A stretch of DNA of 64,000 nt from Heligmosomoides polygyrus polygyrus (lineage: Eukaryota > Nematoda > Chromadorea > Rhabditida > Heligmosomidae): assembly GCA_947396885.1 (NCBI GenBank), contig OX377202.1:84734408-84798407 (forward strand). The letters are read 5' to 3'. The notes beneath the pieces were generated by a model. That model saw nothing but the letters and a program-made list of their open reading frames with translations. It made no database searches and was not told the DNA's origin. Below, in pieces: positions 1-10,464 of the stretch (the first letter of the stretch is position 1; the number at the start of each line of letters is the position of its first letter). A program made the position numbers and the translations under genes.

Positions 1-117
1 AATTGTTAAATTTTGTTAAAAATACAATTAGCTGCAAAATATTATTTCAAATGAAAAAATCAAGGAAAACATATGTTCCATCCAACTACAAGAGATCAAT
101 AACTAAAGTTCAAGGAA

Positions 118-826
118 GTCCATATGTAACGTGTCAGACCGGCGCTGCTTCGGACGCCCTCTAGGCCGCTTTCTAATCACCTCGAAGTTGAAGCCTATCT
201 TGCGGACACTGTGTTCTTGTCCACGAAGAGCGTGGACGTACTATCGCAGGTGAGCTTCGCGCATCTTGTCCGCTATCGGCGTGACACCGAACTTCTGCCG
301 AATAGCTTCGCTTTGGATGCGGTCCATGCGGGTGACTCCAGCCGTCCAGCGCAGCATTTTCGTCTCCATGACGCTGAGGCGCGTTTCAACCTCCTTGGTC
401 GTAGGCCAACACTCAGCGCCGTACATCGCTACCGGCCGGACGACGGTTCTATATATTTTTGACTTCAAGCGCTCCGGTATCTTCCTATCGCAGAGCACGC
501 CAGTCAACGAGCGCCACTTGGACCAAGCTGTGAGTCACGCGTGAGTTCACTTCAATCATCAGATTGCTATCAGATGCTACTGCTGATCCCAAGTACACAA
601 AAACCGAAGTGCGTGGGAACTCGATGCCGTTAACCTTGATGGAGCAGGGCTCAGTAAACGGCCTTCTGAAAATCTCATGTGATGGCATCCATGACGACGA
701 CAAGGAGGAGTGGGAAAGCGCATAACCCTGGTGTACCCCGACAGAGATAGGAAACTCCATCGAGCTTCCAGCTGCAGCTTGAACACGACTCTTTGGATAA
801 AGTAGAGAATTCGCACCCACTCAGAG
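118..826 (-). mobile_element. RTE-clade LINE, 3' half remnant (reverse transcriptase C-terminal region)
   Basis: The minus strand encodes the end of a non-LTR reverse transcriptase. A stretch after the RT palm (SRVQAAAGSSMEFPISVGVHQ) is followed by YLGSAVASDSNLMIEVNSRV and a C-terminal region with RWTAGVTRMDRIQSEAIRQ. The same blocks occur in order in the long RTE copy at 44.0-47.65 kb, which identifies the family directly. Compared with that copy, the sequence around 650-700 has lost the part that would carry the YADD catalytic motif, and reading frames shift several times, so it is dead. It is truncated near 118, before the trinucleotide tail seen in the long copy. Bases 1-117 are AT-rich and show nothing I can assign. 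Confidence 0.85.
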
Positions 827-1189
827 ATATGGGATATCTCGTTTGTAGAAGATTTTGTTAAGCTATTATTCTGTGACCCTGATTTGTAACCACAGTAGAA
901 AACAAATTTTTTTCTACTGGGGGAGGTGTTGTGTATAGAATGAATGAATTTATTTCCTCGTCGTGGCGGGCGTGCGGCGGCTCTCCCCGTGCTCTCTGGC
1001 GTTTGATTCGAGTTCGTCTGTTTCTACTCCTCCATCTCCGGTCCGGTCTTCGTGGGCTGTCTCAGTGGTGTCTCTAGTGGTAGGAGGCAGTTTTGTGTTT
1101 TTATCACTCGGTGGAATTGCCACAGGCAAAGGTTAATTTTGTTCCGTCTGGATAGTGCGGCTGGAGCACTTGCTCAAAAAGTCGCTATC

Positions 1190-1744
1190 ATGACCAACCC
1201 CGCTCCTGCCCACAGTGTTTCAGGACAGAGGAGGCTTACGAGGTCGCAATTTGATGTCTCATCTGGCAGCCCATCTAGACCGATGGAAGGGCTACATGCG
1301 TTGATGGGAAATGGCAGGACTCCGGAATATGTCAAACCCATGGTGGAGCTGCTGTTAGAAACACGGGCCGAGATCAAGACCGCGAACGAAACGAACGCCG
1401 CTCTAGTGGAAGAAATACGAGAACTGAGGGAGGAAAACTTTTCCTTGAAGCAAAAATTAGCTGATCATAGGAGTTCTCCTTCAAATATTCTAGTTCTCTG
1501 CAAAGATTGTCACATGATTACGATTATGTCGATCAATTGTTTGATTTTCTTGGCGTCGAATGTAGACCGGTAACTGTATATAGGATGGAAAGGCTGGACA
1601 GAAACCCTCCGCGGCTAATCAAGGTAGTGCTACCTGCTAGCAGATTTCAGAGGTTGGCGGTGCGGAGTGCTCTCAAATTGCGTTTCTTCTCCCAAAAGGG
1701 CATTTACCTTAGGCCCTCCCTACCACCGGAGGAGAGGAGCGCAT
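1190..1744 (+). pseudogene. CR1-like ORF1 protein (coiled-coil, nucleic-acid-binding type), frameshifted
   Basis: Two overlapping frames together form an ORF1-like protein. The first, starting at the Met at 1190, runs through a Ser/Thr/Arg-rich leader into a leucine and glutamate heptad region (VKPMVELLLETRAEIKTANE and following), typical of the trimerising coiled coil of LINE ORF1 proteins. Near 1500 the frame shifts. The continuation (about 1507-1744) has the segment VDQLFDFLGVECRPVTVYRM and then a basic stretch, LIKVVLPASRFQRL, consistent with an RNA-binding fold. ORF1 proteins coat LINE RNA and chaperone nucleic acids. The role is from family knowledge; the assignment rests on position just upstream of an endonuclease/RT and on the coiled coil. 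Confidence 0.6.
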
Positions 1745-1941
1745 GAGGGAGAAGTGTCTATTAGCCAGGGGTTTGCCAGCAGCGGGGGTCAACTCTCCCA
1801 ATACGCAAACTGGGGAGGGATCTCAATCCCTATCCCAGGTGTTCACTGCTGGTGGTACCCCTGGAGGCGTTACTCCGCAGCGCAGTGATCCGATGGAAAA
1901 CTGCTAGGTGGTCGCAGGGTTACTGCTAGGAGAAGTGTTAG

Positions 1942-4604
1942 ATGTGTACTGGCGAATATAAGATCACTTGGGAGAAATTCTAGGTCGTTAGTTGCTAATC
2001 TCTGCCCACATAAGTATGACGTTGTCCTTCTAACTGAAACGTGGTTGCAGCCTCAGAACGACTTGTGTCCTCTGTTGGACAATGTGAACCACCTGTACAC
2101 AGGGGTCAGGTGTGATCGGTCCCCCTATAAGGATGGAGGAGTCGCCTTGCTCCTTCGGACACTTTCTCATATAAGATTGTATTTAAGGAAACTATAGAAG
2201 ATAGTTATGAGTTACTCATATGTGACGTGTCGTTTATCTCAGGCACAGTTCGGTTCATACTTGTATATAGAGCACCCTGCTGCCATGTGCGGGAGTCGTA
2301 CCAGCTAGCAAAAGTTATAAGTGATTTCTCTTTGGACAATATACCAATCATAGTGTCAGGTGACTTCAATCTTCCTGGTTTGAGAGATTTACACTCAAAC
2401 AGCTGGTCAAAAGTCTTTTGTGATATCTTCAGTGCTCACGACTATGAACATTTGGTGAGTGCACCAACTAGAGGGAATTCTATCTTAGATCTAGTTCTGT
2501 GCAATGAACGCCAACTCGTGAGCACAGTCGAGAACTGGTCCCCTATCGGCAACAGCGATCACTCCGCAATTATGTTCAAGTTGGACTTAGAAGTGAAGTA
2601 TGAAGTATTCAAATTCGTAAGAGCTGATTATGCTAATATAAGGCAATATCTTGGAAGTATTGACTGGATCGGAATCTTTAGCAGAGGAGGGTCAGTCAGT
2701 GAGGTGTATGAAACTCTCCTCGGGATCCTTCACCACGTTATCGAACTGTTTGTACCCATGAAATAGGTTAGGTGTGGTATGAGAAGCCTCCCACCCTATC
2801 TTGAGAGAATGCTAGTTCGAAGTACCTCGTTTTGGAAGAAAGCTCGTCTTACCGGTCAGACTCTGGACAAAGAAAACTTTGAGCGTTTTAGAAAAAAAGT
2901 AGACAAAGCCTTGCTTAGATACAGTATTCATTTGGAGCGCAAAATCATCAACACGGCTGACAGAGCGGCACTTTTTAGGTATATAAGTTCTAGACGCGGC
3001 AAGAAAAATGATATTCCCGATTTAGTGCCTGATGGCGGTACCGTAGTGACATTAACTGGAGATAAAGCTAATTTGTTGGCATTGGAATTTCAGAGAGCGT
3101 ATAATACTTCTAGTGGTGATGATGTATTCTAACTTACGGATAACACAAGTCTGTTTCCACCTGTGCGGGCTTCTCTCTGGTTCTATAAAGAAGAAATAAT
3201 GGAATTTTATGCAAATGGCCTAAATCGTCCTCAACCTCTCCTGATTTTATACCTGTCACCTTCGTCAGAAACCTCGCGGAGTCCTTAGCCCGCCCTCTGG
3301 AACATATTTTTAACTTGAGCTACATCAAAGGTGAAGTGCCTTTGCGTTGGAACCATGCGCTCATAACACCAATTCTGAAAAAAGCCCCTGCTTATGATGT
3401 GAAGAACTACAGGCCTATAAGTATCACCTCTGTGTTTGCTAGGGCCTTTCAGAAGATTATGAAAAAACATATCATGCAACATCTTTTGGAAAACGGTATA
3501 GTCTCTAAAACCAATTTGGTTTCTTAAAAGGGAGATCTACTGAGACTGCTGTTCTCACTGCAATGAATGACTGGTCAAGGGCTGTCGAAGACAAATATCA
3601 TACAGATGTAGTGTATTTTGACTATCAAGTTTGGGTTGGAGATAAGTTTTCTTCTACTTTTTGTGCTTGCAGTGGTGTACCTCAAGGTGGTATTATCTCC
3701 CCTGCTATTTGTGATATACACGTACGAACTACCAACTGCCATTTCCCGTTTTGGTGTAGTCTGCAAGATGTATGCGGATGACATCAAGATCTATAAATGT
3801 ATTAGAGAAAACCACGAAACTAGGGCTGTGCAAGCGGCAATCGACTATATGGATCAGTGGTCTAAGCAGTGGGAGTTGCCATTGTCCACGGAAAAAACAA
3901 ACTACATGGTCATTGGTACGAAAAATAATGGGCTGTCATTTGCATGCACACTGCAGTCCAGAAGTCTCACAGTAGAGGAAGTTCGAGACCTAGGCTTTCA
4001 AATCACGCGGAACCTGGACTTCAGCTGCTACTATCGAATTCTCACGAAGAAAGCCAACAGTTGCGGATACGTCCTATTCAGGGTTTTGAAAACAAAAGAC
4101 CCTGAAGTCTATTTGCGAGCCTACAGGACCTATGTTCGACCTATAATGGAGTTTGGAATAACTGTCTGGAACACCTGCAGAAAAGGAGACATTCAGCTCT
4201 TGGAAAGCGTTCAAAACAGCTTTACGCGAAAATTATTTCTAAAGTGTTTTGAACTAGATTACAGGAAGCTGCCTAATGGATCTGAAAGGGCAAACATTCT
4301 CGGACTTCCAACACTACATAGCAGGAGAAGGATGGCAGATCTCACTATGATGTTTAAGATCTTGACTCATAGGGTTTCTCTAGATCCACTCTCCTTCTTT
4401 GGTGTTCCGCTGACTCATTGCAGAAGAGGAAAGTTAGGGTTATGTATTTCGGTGGTAAGAACAAAGATTAGATCAAACTTCTTCACCTATAGAAACCTTA
4501 AAGAGTTCAATTCATTACTCGGTTGTGATAAAGTGTCGCTGGGTTTATCTGTCCAAGCCTTCCGGAAATTGTTGGGTGAAAACTCTGCTGTGGAGTGGAG
4601 GTGA
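1942..4604 (+). pseudogene. CR1-like ORF2: apurinic-type endonuclease plus reverse transcriptase, with frameshifts
   Basis: The endonuclease shows LANIRSL (Asn), LLTETWL (catalytic Glu), SGDFNLPG (Asp/Asn) and IGNSDHSAI (Asp-His), in the canonical order for the exonuclease-endonuclease-phosphatase fold of LINEs. A linker follows (about 2779-3132). The RT fingers are visible as WNHALITPILKK and NYRPISITSVF near 3350-3430. The palm has SGVPQGGIISP (about 3670) and the YADD catalytic box in KMYADDIKIYK (near 3770). The thumb and C-terminal domain, including RAYRTYVRPIMEFGITVWN, are open to the stop at 4602-4604. Breaks occur near 2190, 2766, 3132, 3525 and 3720. The final 328-codon frame is the longest uninterrupted coding stretch in the window. 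Confidence 0.85.
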
Positions 4605-4783
4605 TATGTTTGTTATGTTTGTGTTTGTTTTTGGGTCCTGTCATGTTTCAGAATAATCGTCCTCAAACAGTAACCATTGTTCAAGATCCTACGTTGATGG
4701 CTTTTTGTTCATAATTAATGTCTGTTTCTCGCTTCTTTTCTTTGTGTTCACACGTGTGGCTTGATCCCACGTCTTTAAATAAA

Positions 4784-4808
4784 TAAGTAAATAAATAAAT
4801 AAATAAAT
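4784..4808 (+). repeat. (AAAT)n tail of the CR1-like LINE
   Basis: A short run of AAATAAATAAAT units directly follows the 3' UTR of the LINE, as expected for the simple-repeat 3' end of CR1/L2-type elements. Confidence 0.8.
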
Positions 4809-5049
4809 AGCAGTGATACAAGGTGTAAACCATTCCCTGCCGTATAAAAGCGGTAAATGGAGTAAGGTGCACTTTTTCTACGGTGTGTTCTACTGCATTG
4901 GCAAATACCGAATAAACCGTCCTTCTTATGGAGCGTATCCAGATACAACAGTGACTTCTGTCGGCGTGCGCATGGGTGTTTTCCAGACGAGCAACCTTTT
5001 CGTCGGATGTGTTATTTACATGTCATGATGATTCAAATTACTCTTTTCA

Positions 5050-5610
5050 TTTGAGCATGTCCTGAAGGTAAATGTCGAAGTGGCGGGTAGCTAAAGGCGA
5101 CGGAGCTGTTTTACTGATGGTGAAGATCATGTCGCTAGTGCTGCTGCGGCATCCTTGGGTCGAACAGCTGGTTGCTTATGCTTGGTTCAAAGCTGATTAT
5201 ACTACGTCTCGTCTTGGCCTCTTTAAGGCCAGAGCGGCGTGGTTTTTCGCGAAGTCACAGGTCCTTGTAGGGAAACAAGCTGTGAAGAGCCTATACATAT
5301 GTAGCTTTCATATGTTGCCCGTATTGTAATCAGTCCTTTCGTTTTAAGCGCTTTTGCCTTTGTATCAGTGGTATTGAACGTGCACACATCATTATGTTGA
5401 ATATGTTTTCTATTACCTTGTGGCTAAAAACCCGTCAGAAACAAACAAGTCGCAACGAAGTTACTTTCCGCAGCATAAAGCTGGAAAATCTCAGAAAACG
5501 TCTGAAAGCTGTGTGGACGTCGGGATCCCTCGAATCTCAACCGATCAAATGAAAAAATTTTGCAAGACACGAGAAGCAAACCTAGACCTCCATCCCATAA
5601 AGTGATCCTA
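5050..5610 (+). repeat. Dispersed repeat family A, copy 1
   Basis: This stretch is a diverged copy of the sequence at about 8330-8850. Shared blocks in the same order include CCTGAAGGTAA/CCCGAAGGTAA, GCTGGTTGCTTAT, a TTTTAAGC...GCCTNTGTAT block, GGTTAAAAAC/GGCTAAAAAC followed by GTCAG, and a CCTCGAAT/CGTCGAAT block near the end. No protein domain is recognisable in either copy. The repeat may be a degenerate element of unknown class. Confidence 0.65.
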
Positions 5611-5744
5611 CTATTCTCTACGCTCCGAGCTTGTTGGAACTGCCATCGTAGGCACAGAAGTGAGCGCTCCTAAGCTGCCGCCACTACATAGTAAATTCTG
5701 GAAACCCTACTCGTTTGGTTTAACAACTTCGCGAAGATGAAACA

Positions 5745-5850
5745 CACTTCTATACTAATTGAAAGGTGGGCATTATTCCTATATGACTCTCTTTCCGAGC
5801 TCAGACATACGCTTCGGACCCCTCCCTTGTCAGTCAGCGCTAGTTCTTTT
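5745..5850 (+). repeat. Dispersed repeat family B, copy 1
   Basis: A ~100-bp block (ACACTTCTATACTAATTG ... CCTATATGACTC ... CATACGCTTC ... CCCTTGTCAG) recurs, diverged, at about 9025-9120, 27215-27330 and 30365-30460. In the first two places it follows family A, so A and B may be parts of one longer element. Confidence 0.6.
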
Positions 5851-6780
5851 TGGCACTGAGGGAGTCGTGCTGTTCGATAAGTCGTCGAAGACCGGGGAGT
5901 TCTTTCTTATCTGTTCAGATGAAATAAGATGTCAAAGAGGTGTCTAGTTTGGTAGGAGTTTTGGCCTGAATAGCTTAGCCACGTCGTGCTCATCATAGAT
6001 CCCATTTTAGTGTTCTAACTAGCTCGCCCAGTTGTGCGAAGGAACGCGCCATCACGTGGTCCCGTGAATGGGCTTCAACAGGTCTCGAATCTCTTCCACA
6101 GGACGTTAAAACGATCACACGACGAAATGAATCAGAACTATGGCAAAAGCGTGGCTCATCCCAAAGTCATGTTCTATCGTGACGCCATTCTTAATTTCCT
6201 GAATTTCAGGTGCTATTCGTTAATTTGGCCTACACGGGAGGGCCTGATAGCGCAACGGGCATCGGGCGCACACGTCCATTCGGGCGCTAGATTGGTCGTG
6301 TGTTCTTGCCTGACCATGAGGACCAGATTAACGAATCTTACATGAAAATTGATTTTTAAGGAAATTCATTCGAGGATGTCAGAGTCACCATCGAACTGCT
6401 GAGCCCTGGATCAAGAGTCATTATCAATGAAAGTATTAGGTAAGCGCCTATCTCAGGTCGGTAGCGAATGCGTGCAGTTAGCTGCGGCAGTTAGACGAAG
6501 TGTTACTGGCCAGGTCTACCATCTAGCAGCAGCTTGGTGAGCTCGGCAGACACAGCCCTCATCCACTAATCACAGCTTTAGGTCGCTGACTAGAATGACC
6601 GAGGACTCCCACTCTGGATTACGGGCTCTTTAGTGACGTGCAGGAAATTATGTTATTTTCTCGTCAAAGTGGTCACTTTTTCAATCAAACTGTACGCCTT
6701 AAAATTAATTTTAAGCTTCCTCGAGAAAAATTGTATCCGAAATATTAATACACTTGTGCTGTAGGATCTCATGTGAAGCT
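5850..6780. other. No feature recognised
   Basis: No protein family, clear repeat boundary or RNA gene could be supported here. Short open frames lack recognisable domains. Confidence 0.5.
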
Positions 6781-7203
6781 GCTAAGCCAAGTTTGGTATA
6801 CTTCTTTATTCGGCTTACGTTTCGGCGTAACGCCTTCTTCAGAGCCTGGAGAAGACAAAAGGAGTTGGAAAATTACCTGCCCAAGGATCATTTCAAGTTA
6901 CAGAAGTTCCAGAAGCAAGTGGTAGAATGAAACGAAAAGGGGGTAAGGCAACCCGACTGACCTTATGAGACAGCCGAGAGACTGCTAAGTCACCCTCGGA
7001 TGGAGAAAGAAGTGGATGATTGAGACTCTCCCTTTGGGTCACATCTTCAGCGATCTTCTGTTTGGCGTCCTCCTGGGTGAAGGCTACAGAGGTCAGCCAA
7101 TGGGGCCAGCTCCTTGATAACGACCACCCGCTCCTCTTTTCTGTTAATAGCGTGGTTCTTGAACACAATCCATAACGCCTCCAGGGTCTTCCGCGCTGCG
7201 ATA

Positions 7204-7214
7204 TCGGATACCGA
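7204..7214. repeat. Target-site duplication, left, of SINE copy 1
   Basis: TCGGATACCGA, identical to 7509-7519 on the other side of the SINE. Confidence 0.9.
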
Positions 7215-7508
7215 TAAGGATAAGGATAAAGGACGGCGTTACTCAATCCCCTCTGGGATGCGCCAGCGCATTCTACTTCTACGGGATGTCGTGGAGGCGA
7301 CACGAATGCGTATTTGGCCATACAATGACTTGCGGTGGCCAGCCGATGAACAAGTCAGCGCTTTATCCTTCCCAGACACTTCTGGTACCAATTCACCGAC
7401 CCCGGAGGGATGGAAGGCTTGGTTGGCCTGGGCGGGAAATCCGAACCAGGAACCTGGTATCGGGTGCACGCGACAGTCGCGCCTCCGCCGACTGCGCTAC
7501 ACGCGCCC
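7215..7508 (-). mobile_element. tRNA-derived SINE, copy 1, with 11-bp target-site duplication
   Basis: The minus strand begins GGGCGCGTGTAGCGCAGTCG and carries an A-box-like TAGCGCAGTCGG. About 40 bp on there is a B-box-like GGTTCGGATTT (plus strand 7438-7447), so the head is tRNA-related and would be an internal RNA polymerase III promoter. A ~200-bp body follows, ending in a TCCTTATCCTTAT-type tail. The element is flanked by an exact 11-bp direct repeat TCGGATACCGA (7204-7214 and 7509-7519). A second copy at 58216-58507 is nearly identical in sequence and structure. It interrupts the GIY-YIG reading frame of a Penelope-like element, which supports insertion. Confidence 0.88.
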
Positions 7509-7519
7509 TCGGATACCGA
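7509..7519. repeat. Target-site duplication, right, of SINE copy 1
   Basis: TCGGATACCGA, identical to 7204-7214. Confidence 0.9.
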
Positions 7520-8029
7520 ACGCGTGCTAAAATCCTCACCTCCACCCCAATCACTGTGCCATTGTGGATTCGCAGTCTGTACTCTCCCAAGGGAGTAGAG
7601 ATCTTGCACTCATTCAACCCATCCAGATGTTCTTTCACCCTGACCGAAAGAGGTCCTGCCCGTCTCTCCGGTCGATTCTGCTGAGAAGGGACGCGTTGAC
7701 GAAGTCTATATTATGACCTGAAACGAGATCATGGTGGTACACACAGTTACAGCTCGCAGGATTCCGTTTGGCTCGTAATGATCTTGTCCGTCATTTTTCC
7801 GTGGTGCGTCCGTCTGCCGTGGTCGCCATGTGAAGATTTATCGCTTGGTGCGAAGTGAATGAAAGAAAAAAGAATGAAACACAATTCTCTCGTTGTGGCT
7901 CTTATATAGCGAGAAATAGACAAATGAATTGATAATAAACTAGTAAGTGCTATCGTTCAGATAAAGATTTTGGAAGAGATTAGGACTTGACGTCGTATAA
8001 ACAGCTTGAAAAAAAATATAAGCAGCCAG

Positions 8030-8410
8030 CTCTTCCACGACATGATGGTATTGGATCCAGAGCATTTTAAAGGATCCGTTCCCCGCTAGCAACTTCGACC
8101 TTCAGAATATTGCCCCTTTTTGCAGATTAAAAAGGTCGAAAGGGCACACAATGACGTGGGAATTAGTCAGTCTTTCCTGGGATATACAACACCGCTCAAA
8201 TTCTTTGCAAAAAAGACGCTTTGCGACGGATTAATCCGCCACAAAGCGTCTTTTTTGCAAAGAATTTGAGCGGTATTGTAGTGTCTCACGTCATTGTGTA
8301 CGACCTTCCTCTAATCTGCAAGAAGTGACAATATCCCGAAGGTAAGCGTCAAAGTTGCGGCTACTTGAAGGAGAATGGACCTGTTACAATGCTATGACTC
8401 CGGTGTCATC
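8030..8410. repeat. Large foldback with perfect 33-bp inner stem
   Basis: The core is a perfect inverted repeat, 8191-8223 against 8242-8274 (ACCGCTCAAATTCTTTGC ...), with an 18-base loop that itself contains CGGATTAATCCG. Outside it, an imperfect long inverted repeat continues: CACGTCATTGTGT-type sequence, TTAATCTGCA and GAAGGT blocks occur on both sides in opposite orientation. The right arm runs into dispersed repeat family A, so the foldback appears to be an inverted duplication of that family's start. No coding is implied. Confidence 0.8.
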
Positions 8411-8850
8411 CTCGCATTGAGAAGCTGGTTGCTTATACTTTCTTCAGAACTGGTCATACGACATCACGTTCCGGCGCCTTTCGAAAATCCAACCATGATG
8501 GTTTCCCGAATTCATAAGTGAAAGTCAGGAAAGAAGCGGTGAAAAACCTGTTGACATTATATCCTGCTTGTATTGTGACCAGTTTTTTATTTTAAGCCCT
8601 CTGTGCCTCTATGTAAGTAGTGTTGAGCGTCCATACGTCATTCTGCGGAATACGTTTCTCAAATTGCCTTTTGGTTAAAAACCGGTCAGTATTAAACAAG
8701 TACCAGTCTCAAATTACTCTCAACAGAATGAAGTTAGCATAATGTGCAGGAAATGCCTAAAAAATGAGTAGACATCAAGACCCGTCGAATCGAGTCAGCC
8801 AGTTGTAATGCGAAAACGCCGCAAATCAGTAGAACTGAACCTTGACCCCC
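8330..8850 (+). repeat. Dispersed repeat family A, copy 2
   Basis: Diverged second copy of 5050-5610, sharing the same ordered blocks about 3.28 kb downstream. Its start is also the right arm of the foldback at 8030-8410. Confidence 0.65.
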
Positions 8851-8948
8851 TCTTTTGAAGCAACGCCACGCATTACGCCTTGAGAAGCTCAGAACCCAAA
8901 AGCATCGCTGGCCTGGAGGAGACCCCAGGCGCTCGTGAGAACATCGCA

Positions 8949-9010
8949 CCTCCTGTTCCATAGTATGTTCAAGGATGTCCTAGTCCTTGAACATGCTATG
9001 GAATAGGAGG
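8949..9010. repeat. 27-nt-arm hairpin
   Basis: CCTCCTGTTCCATAGTATG... at 8949-8975 pairs with 8984-9010 (one or two mismatches), leaving an 8-base loop. It would form a stable cruciform or RNA hairpin. It sits between repeat families A and B. Confidence 0.8.
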
Positions 9011-9024
9011 CAGGGAATTTGAAA

Positions 9025-9120
9025 AAAGAAACACGTTTCATACTGAGGGAGATTCCTCCTATATGATTCGCTTTCCCCGCTCAAATAAACACTTCATGCC
9101 CTTTTCTTGTTAGAGTATAA
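9025..9120 (+). repeat. Dispersed repeat family B, copy 2
   Basis: ACACGTTTCATACTGAGG ... CCTCCTATATGATTCGC ... CTTGTTAG corresponds to 5745-5850. Confidence 0.55.
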
Positions 9121-9124
9121 CTTA

Positions 9125-10350
9125 ACCATAACTGCTAATTCAATAACACTTTGTGACTTCTGCGTTTAGATTTGAGCAGCCGTGTTTAAACAACTAAATG
9201 AGGCAGTTGTTGTCACATGGCATACATACCACAGCTTGTTTTAGCGGGTCTGAACGTTGAAGTCTAATGACACCACACATTCGACCATACGAAGCTGGAT
9301 ACCATCAATTCAGGAAAATCTTTTATGGTCAGAGAAAGCATTCATATGAGAACACTTTGATTCAGGTACGAGGATGTTTCTTTGTCAGTATAGTAATTAA
9401 TTAACCATTAGGACTACGGCCTGCGCTTCGCAAGAACGGAAGCCGTATGTTCCAAGTTAGTATATGCTCAGGAATAAACTATTACTGATTAGAGATTAGC
9501 ATTACTTCTGTGCAAGGATGAGAAGCCGAATGCTTTGAAGGTTGTGAAATCATCTAATCCCGCCGAAGAAGAAAAACATACGCGCATCTTGTTCTTCAGT
9601 GTCACTCTGTAAATTTTTGCTTCTTAACGTTTTAAACAATGCACATCATCTTTTACGTCAAAATAGACACTTTTCAAATCAATTTTGAACCCTCTTCTAC
9701 GAAAGTTTGACACTTTTGAAATAAACTAAAGAATAAGTTTAATTTTCCCACACTAAACTAAAGACTTTCCCGCACGTTTCAGCTGTCCAAATAAGTGAGC
9801 AACACTGTTTGAAATTTTATGAAAAATTAATTCCTCAAAAAATGAAAAAACTGGGTTTGGAGCGCAGAGTAACAGAAATTGTTGTTGAGTTGAAAAGAGA
9901 GATCGCGCACTCGACTCTATGGTTACGATTTTTATTTGATTGTTGGTGATTGATGAGATCCTACTTGAAACTGCGGTGTAAGAACGTGCGCATTTTTATG
10001 TCAGTTTTTGTTGTAGCGTTTGCACTTGCGTTTTCTGAACGTAAAAGGAGTTTTTGCAATCAATTGATTTAACATCGCGAAGAAATAGTCAAGTCCATGG
10101 CACGACCATTTTACTGCTGCACTCCTCTGTGCTTTAAAGCAATGTTTTCCTAATTTTCTCCATTATTTAAAGTAAAATTTTAAGCAATGTGTTTGCTTGT
10201 TTGGGCAGATAGTTTTAAAAAAATTCAAAACGTCGGAGAAAGATGATGAATTCTTTTTGAACGAAAAATTATTTTATCCTTCTTGGATAGTTTCTAATGT
10301 AATCAGGAGGACGCTCATTTTAATTTGGGAGATTCAGTATAATTGCAAAA
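9125..10350. other. AT-rich sequence, no feature recognised
   Basis: Long AT-rich stretch with no domain-bearing open frame and no repeat match that I can support. Confidence 0.5.
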
Positions 10351-10355
10351 GCGTC

Positions 10356-10421
10356 AAGCTTCATAAAAACAGTGCCCAATTTGACATGAAAGTCAAATTG
10401 GGCACTGTTTTTATGAAGCTT
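10356..10421. repeat. Perfect 30-bp palindrome (hairpin)
   Basis: 10356-10385 (AAGCTTCATAAAAACAGTGC ...) is the exact reverse complement of 10392-10421, with the 6-base loop ATGAAA. Perfect pairing over 30 bp implies recent origin or active maintenance. A very short MITE-like foldback is the likeliest explanation. Confidence 0.92.
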
Positions 10422-10464
10422 CTGTAAATGTAGTTCAAAAATTCTGTAAATGTAGTTCAAAAAT
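10421..10464 (+). repeat. Exact 22-bp tandem duplication
   Basis: TCTGTAAATGTAGTTCAAAA plus AT at 10421-10442 is repeated exactly at 10443-10464, abutting the right arm of the perfect palindrome. It may reflect the event that created or inserted the palindrome. Confidence 0.9.

Larger units (their letters stand above)
930..4808 (+). mobile_element. Near-full-length CR1/L2-like non-LTR retrotransposon
   Basis: Its parts are in the order expected of a CR1-like LINE. First is an ORF1 with a heptad-rich coiled coil (about 1190-1744). Then come an apurinic-type endonuclease (about 1942-2766), a reverse transcriptase (about 3170-4604) and a 3' UTR ending in an (AAAT)n tail at 4784-4808. Such elements copy their own mRNA by target-primed reverse transcription. 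Several frameshifts and stops break ORF2, so the copy looks inactive, although its last 328 codons are open. The 5' limit is a guess from the start of element-like sequence. I could not find a convincing target-site duplication. A sister copy of the same general class lies at 23.15-24.99 kb on the minus strand. Confidence 0.8.
6790..7690 (-). mobile_element. Penelope-like element, GIY-YIG endonuclease end, split by a SINE
   Basis: Read on the minus strand, the part at 7519-7690 encodes PLSVRVKEHLDGL followed by STPLGEYRLRIHNGTVI, matching the GIY-YIG endonuclease region of Penelope-like retroelements. After removal of the SINE at 7215-7508 the element resumes with DIAARKTLEALWIVFKNHAI, an Asn-Arg-Lys-Glu-Glu segment and IKELAPLADLCSL. 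It then runs to a tail (GAGCCTGGAGAAG ... CGTTTCGGCG) shared with copies at 26.2 kb and 34.8 kb. Penelope elements encode an RT fused to a C-terminal GIY-YIG nuclease; here only the nuclease end survives, with frameshifts. Confidence 0.8.

Noticed and set aside
7114..7684. Several 60-140-codon frames on both strands
   Set aside because: They cross the SINE and the Penelope-like fragment in wrong frames.
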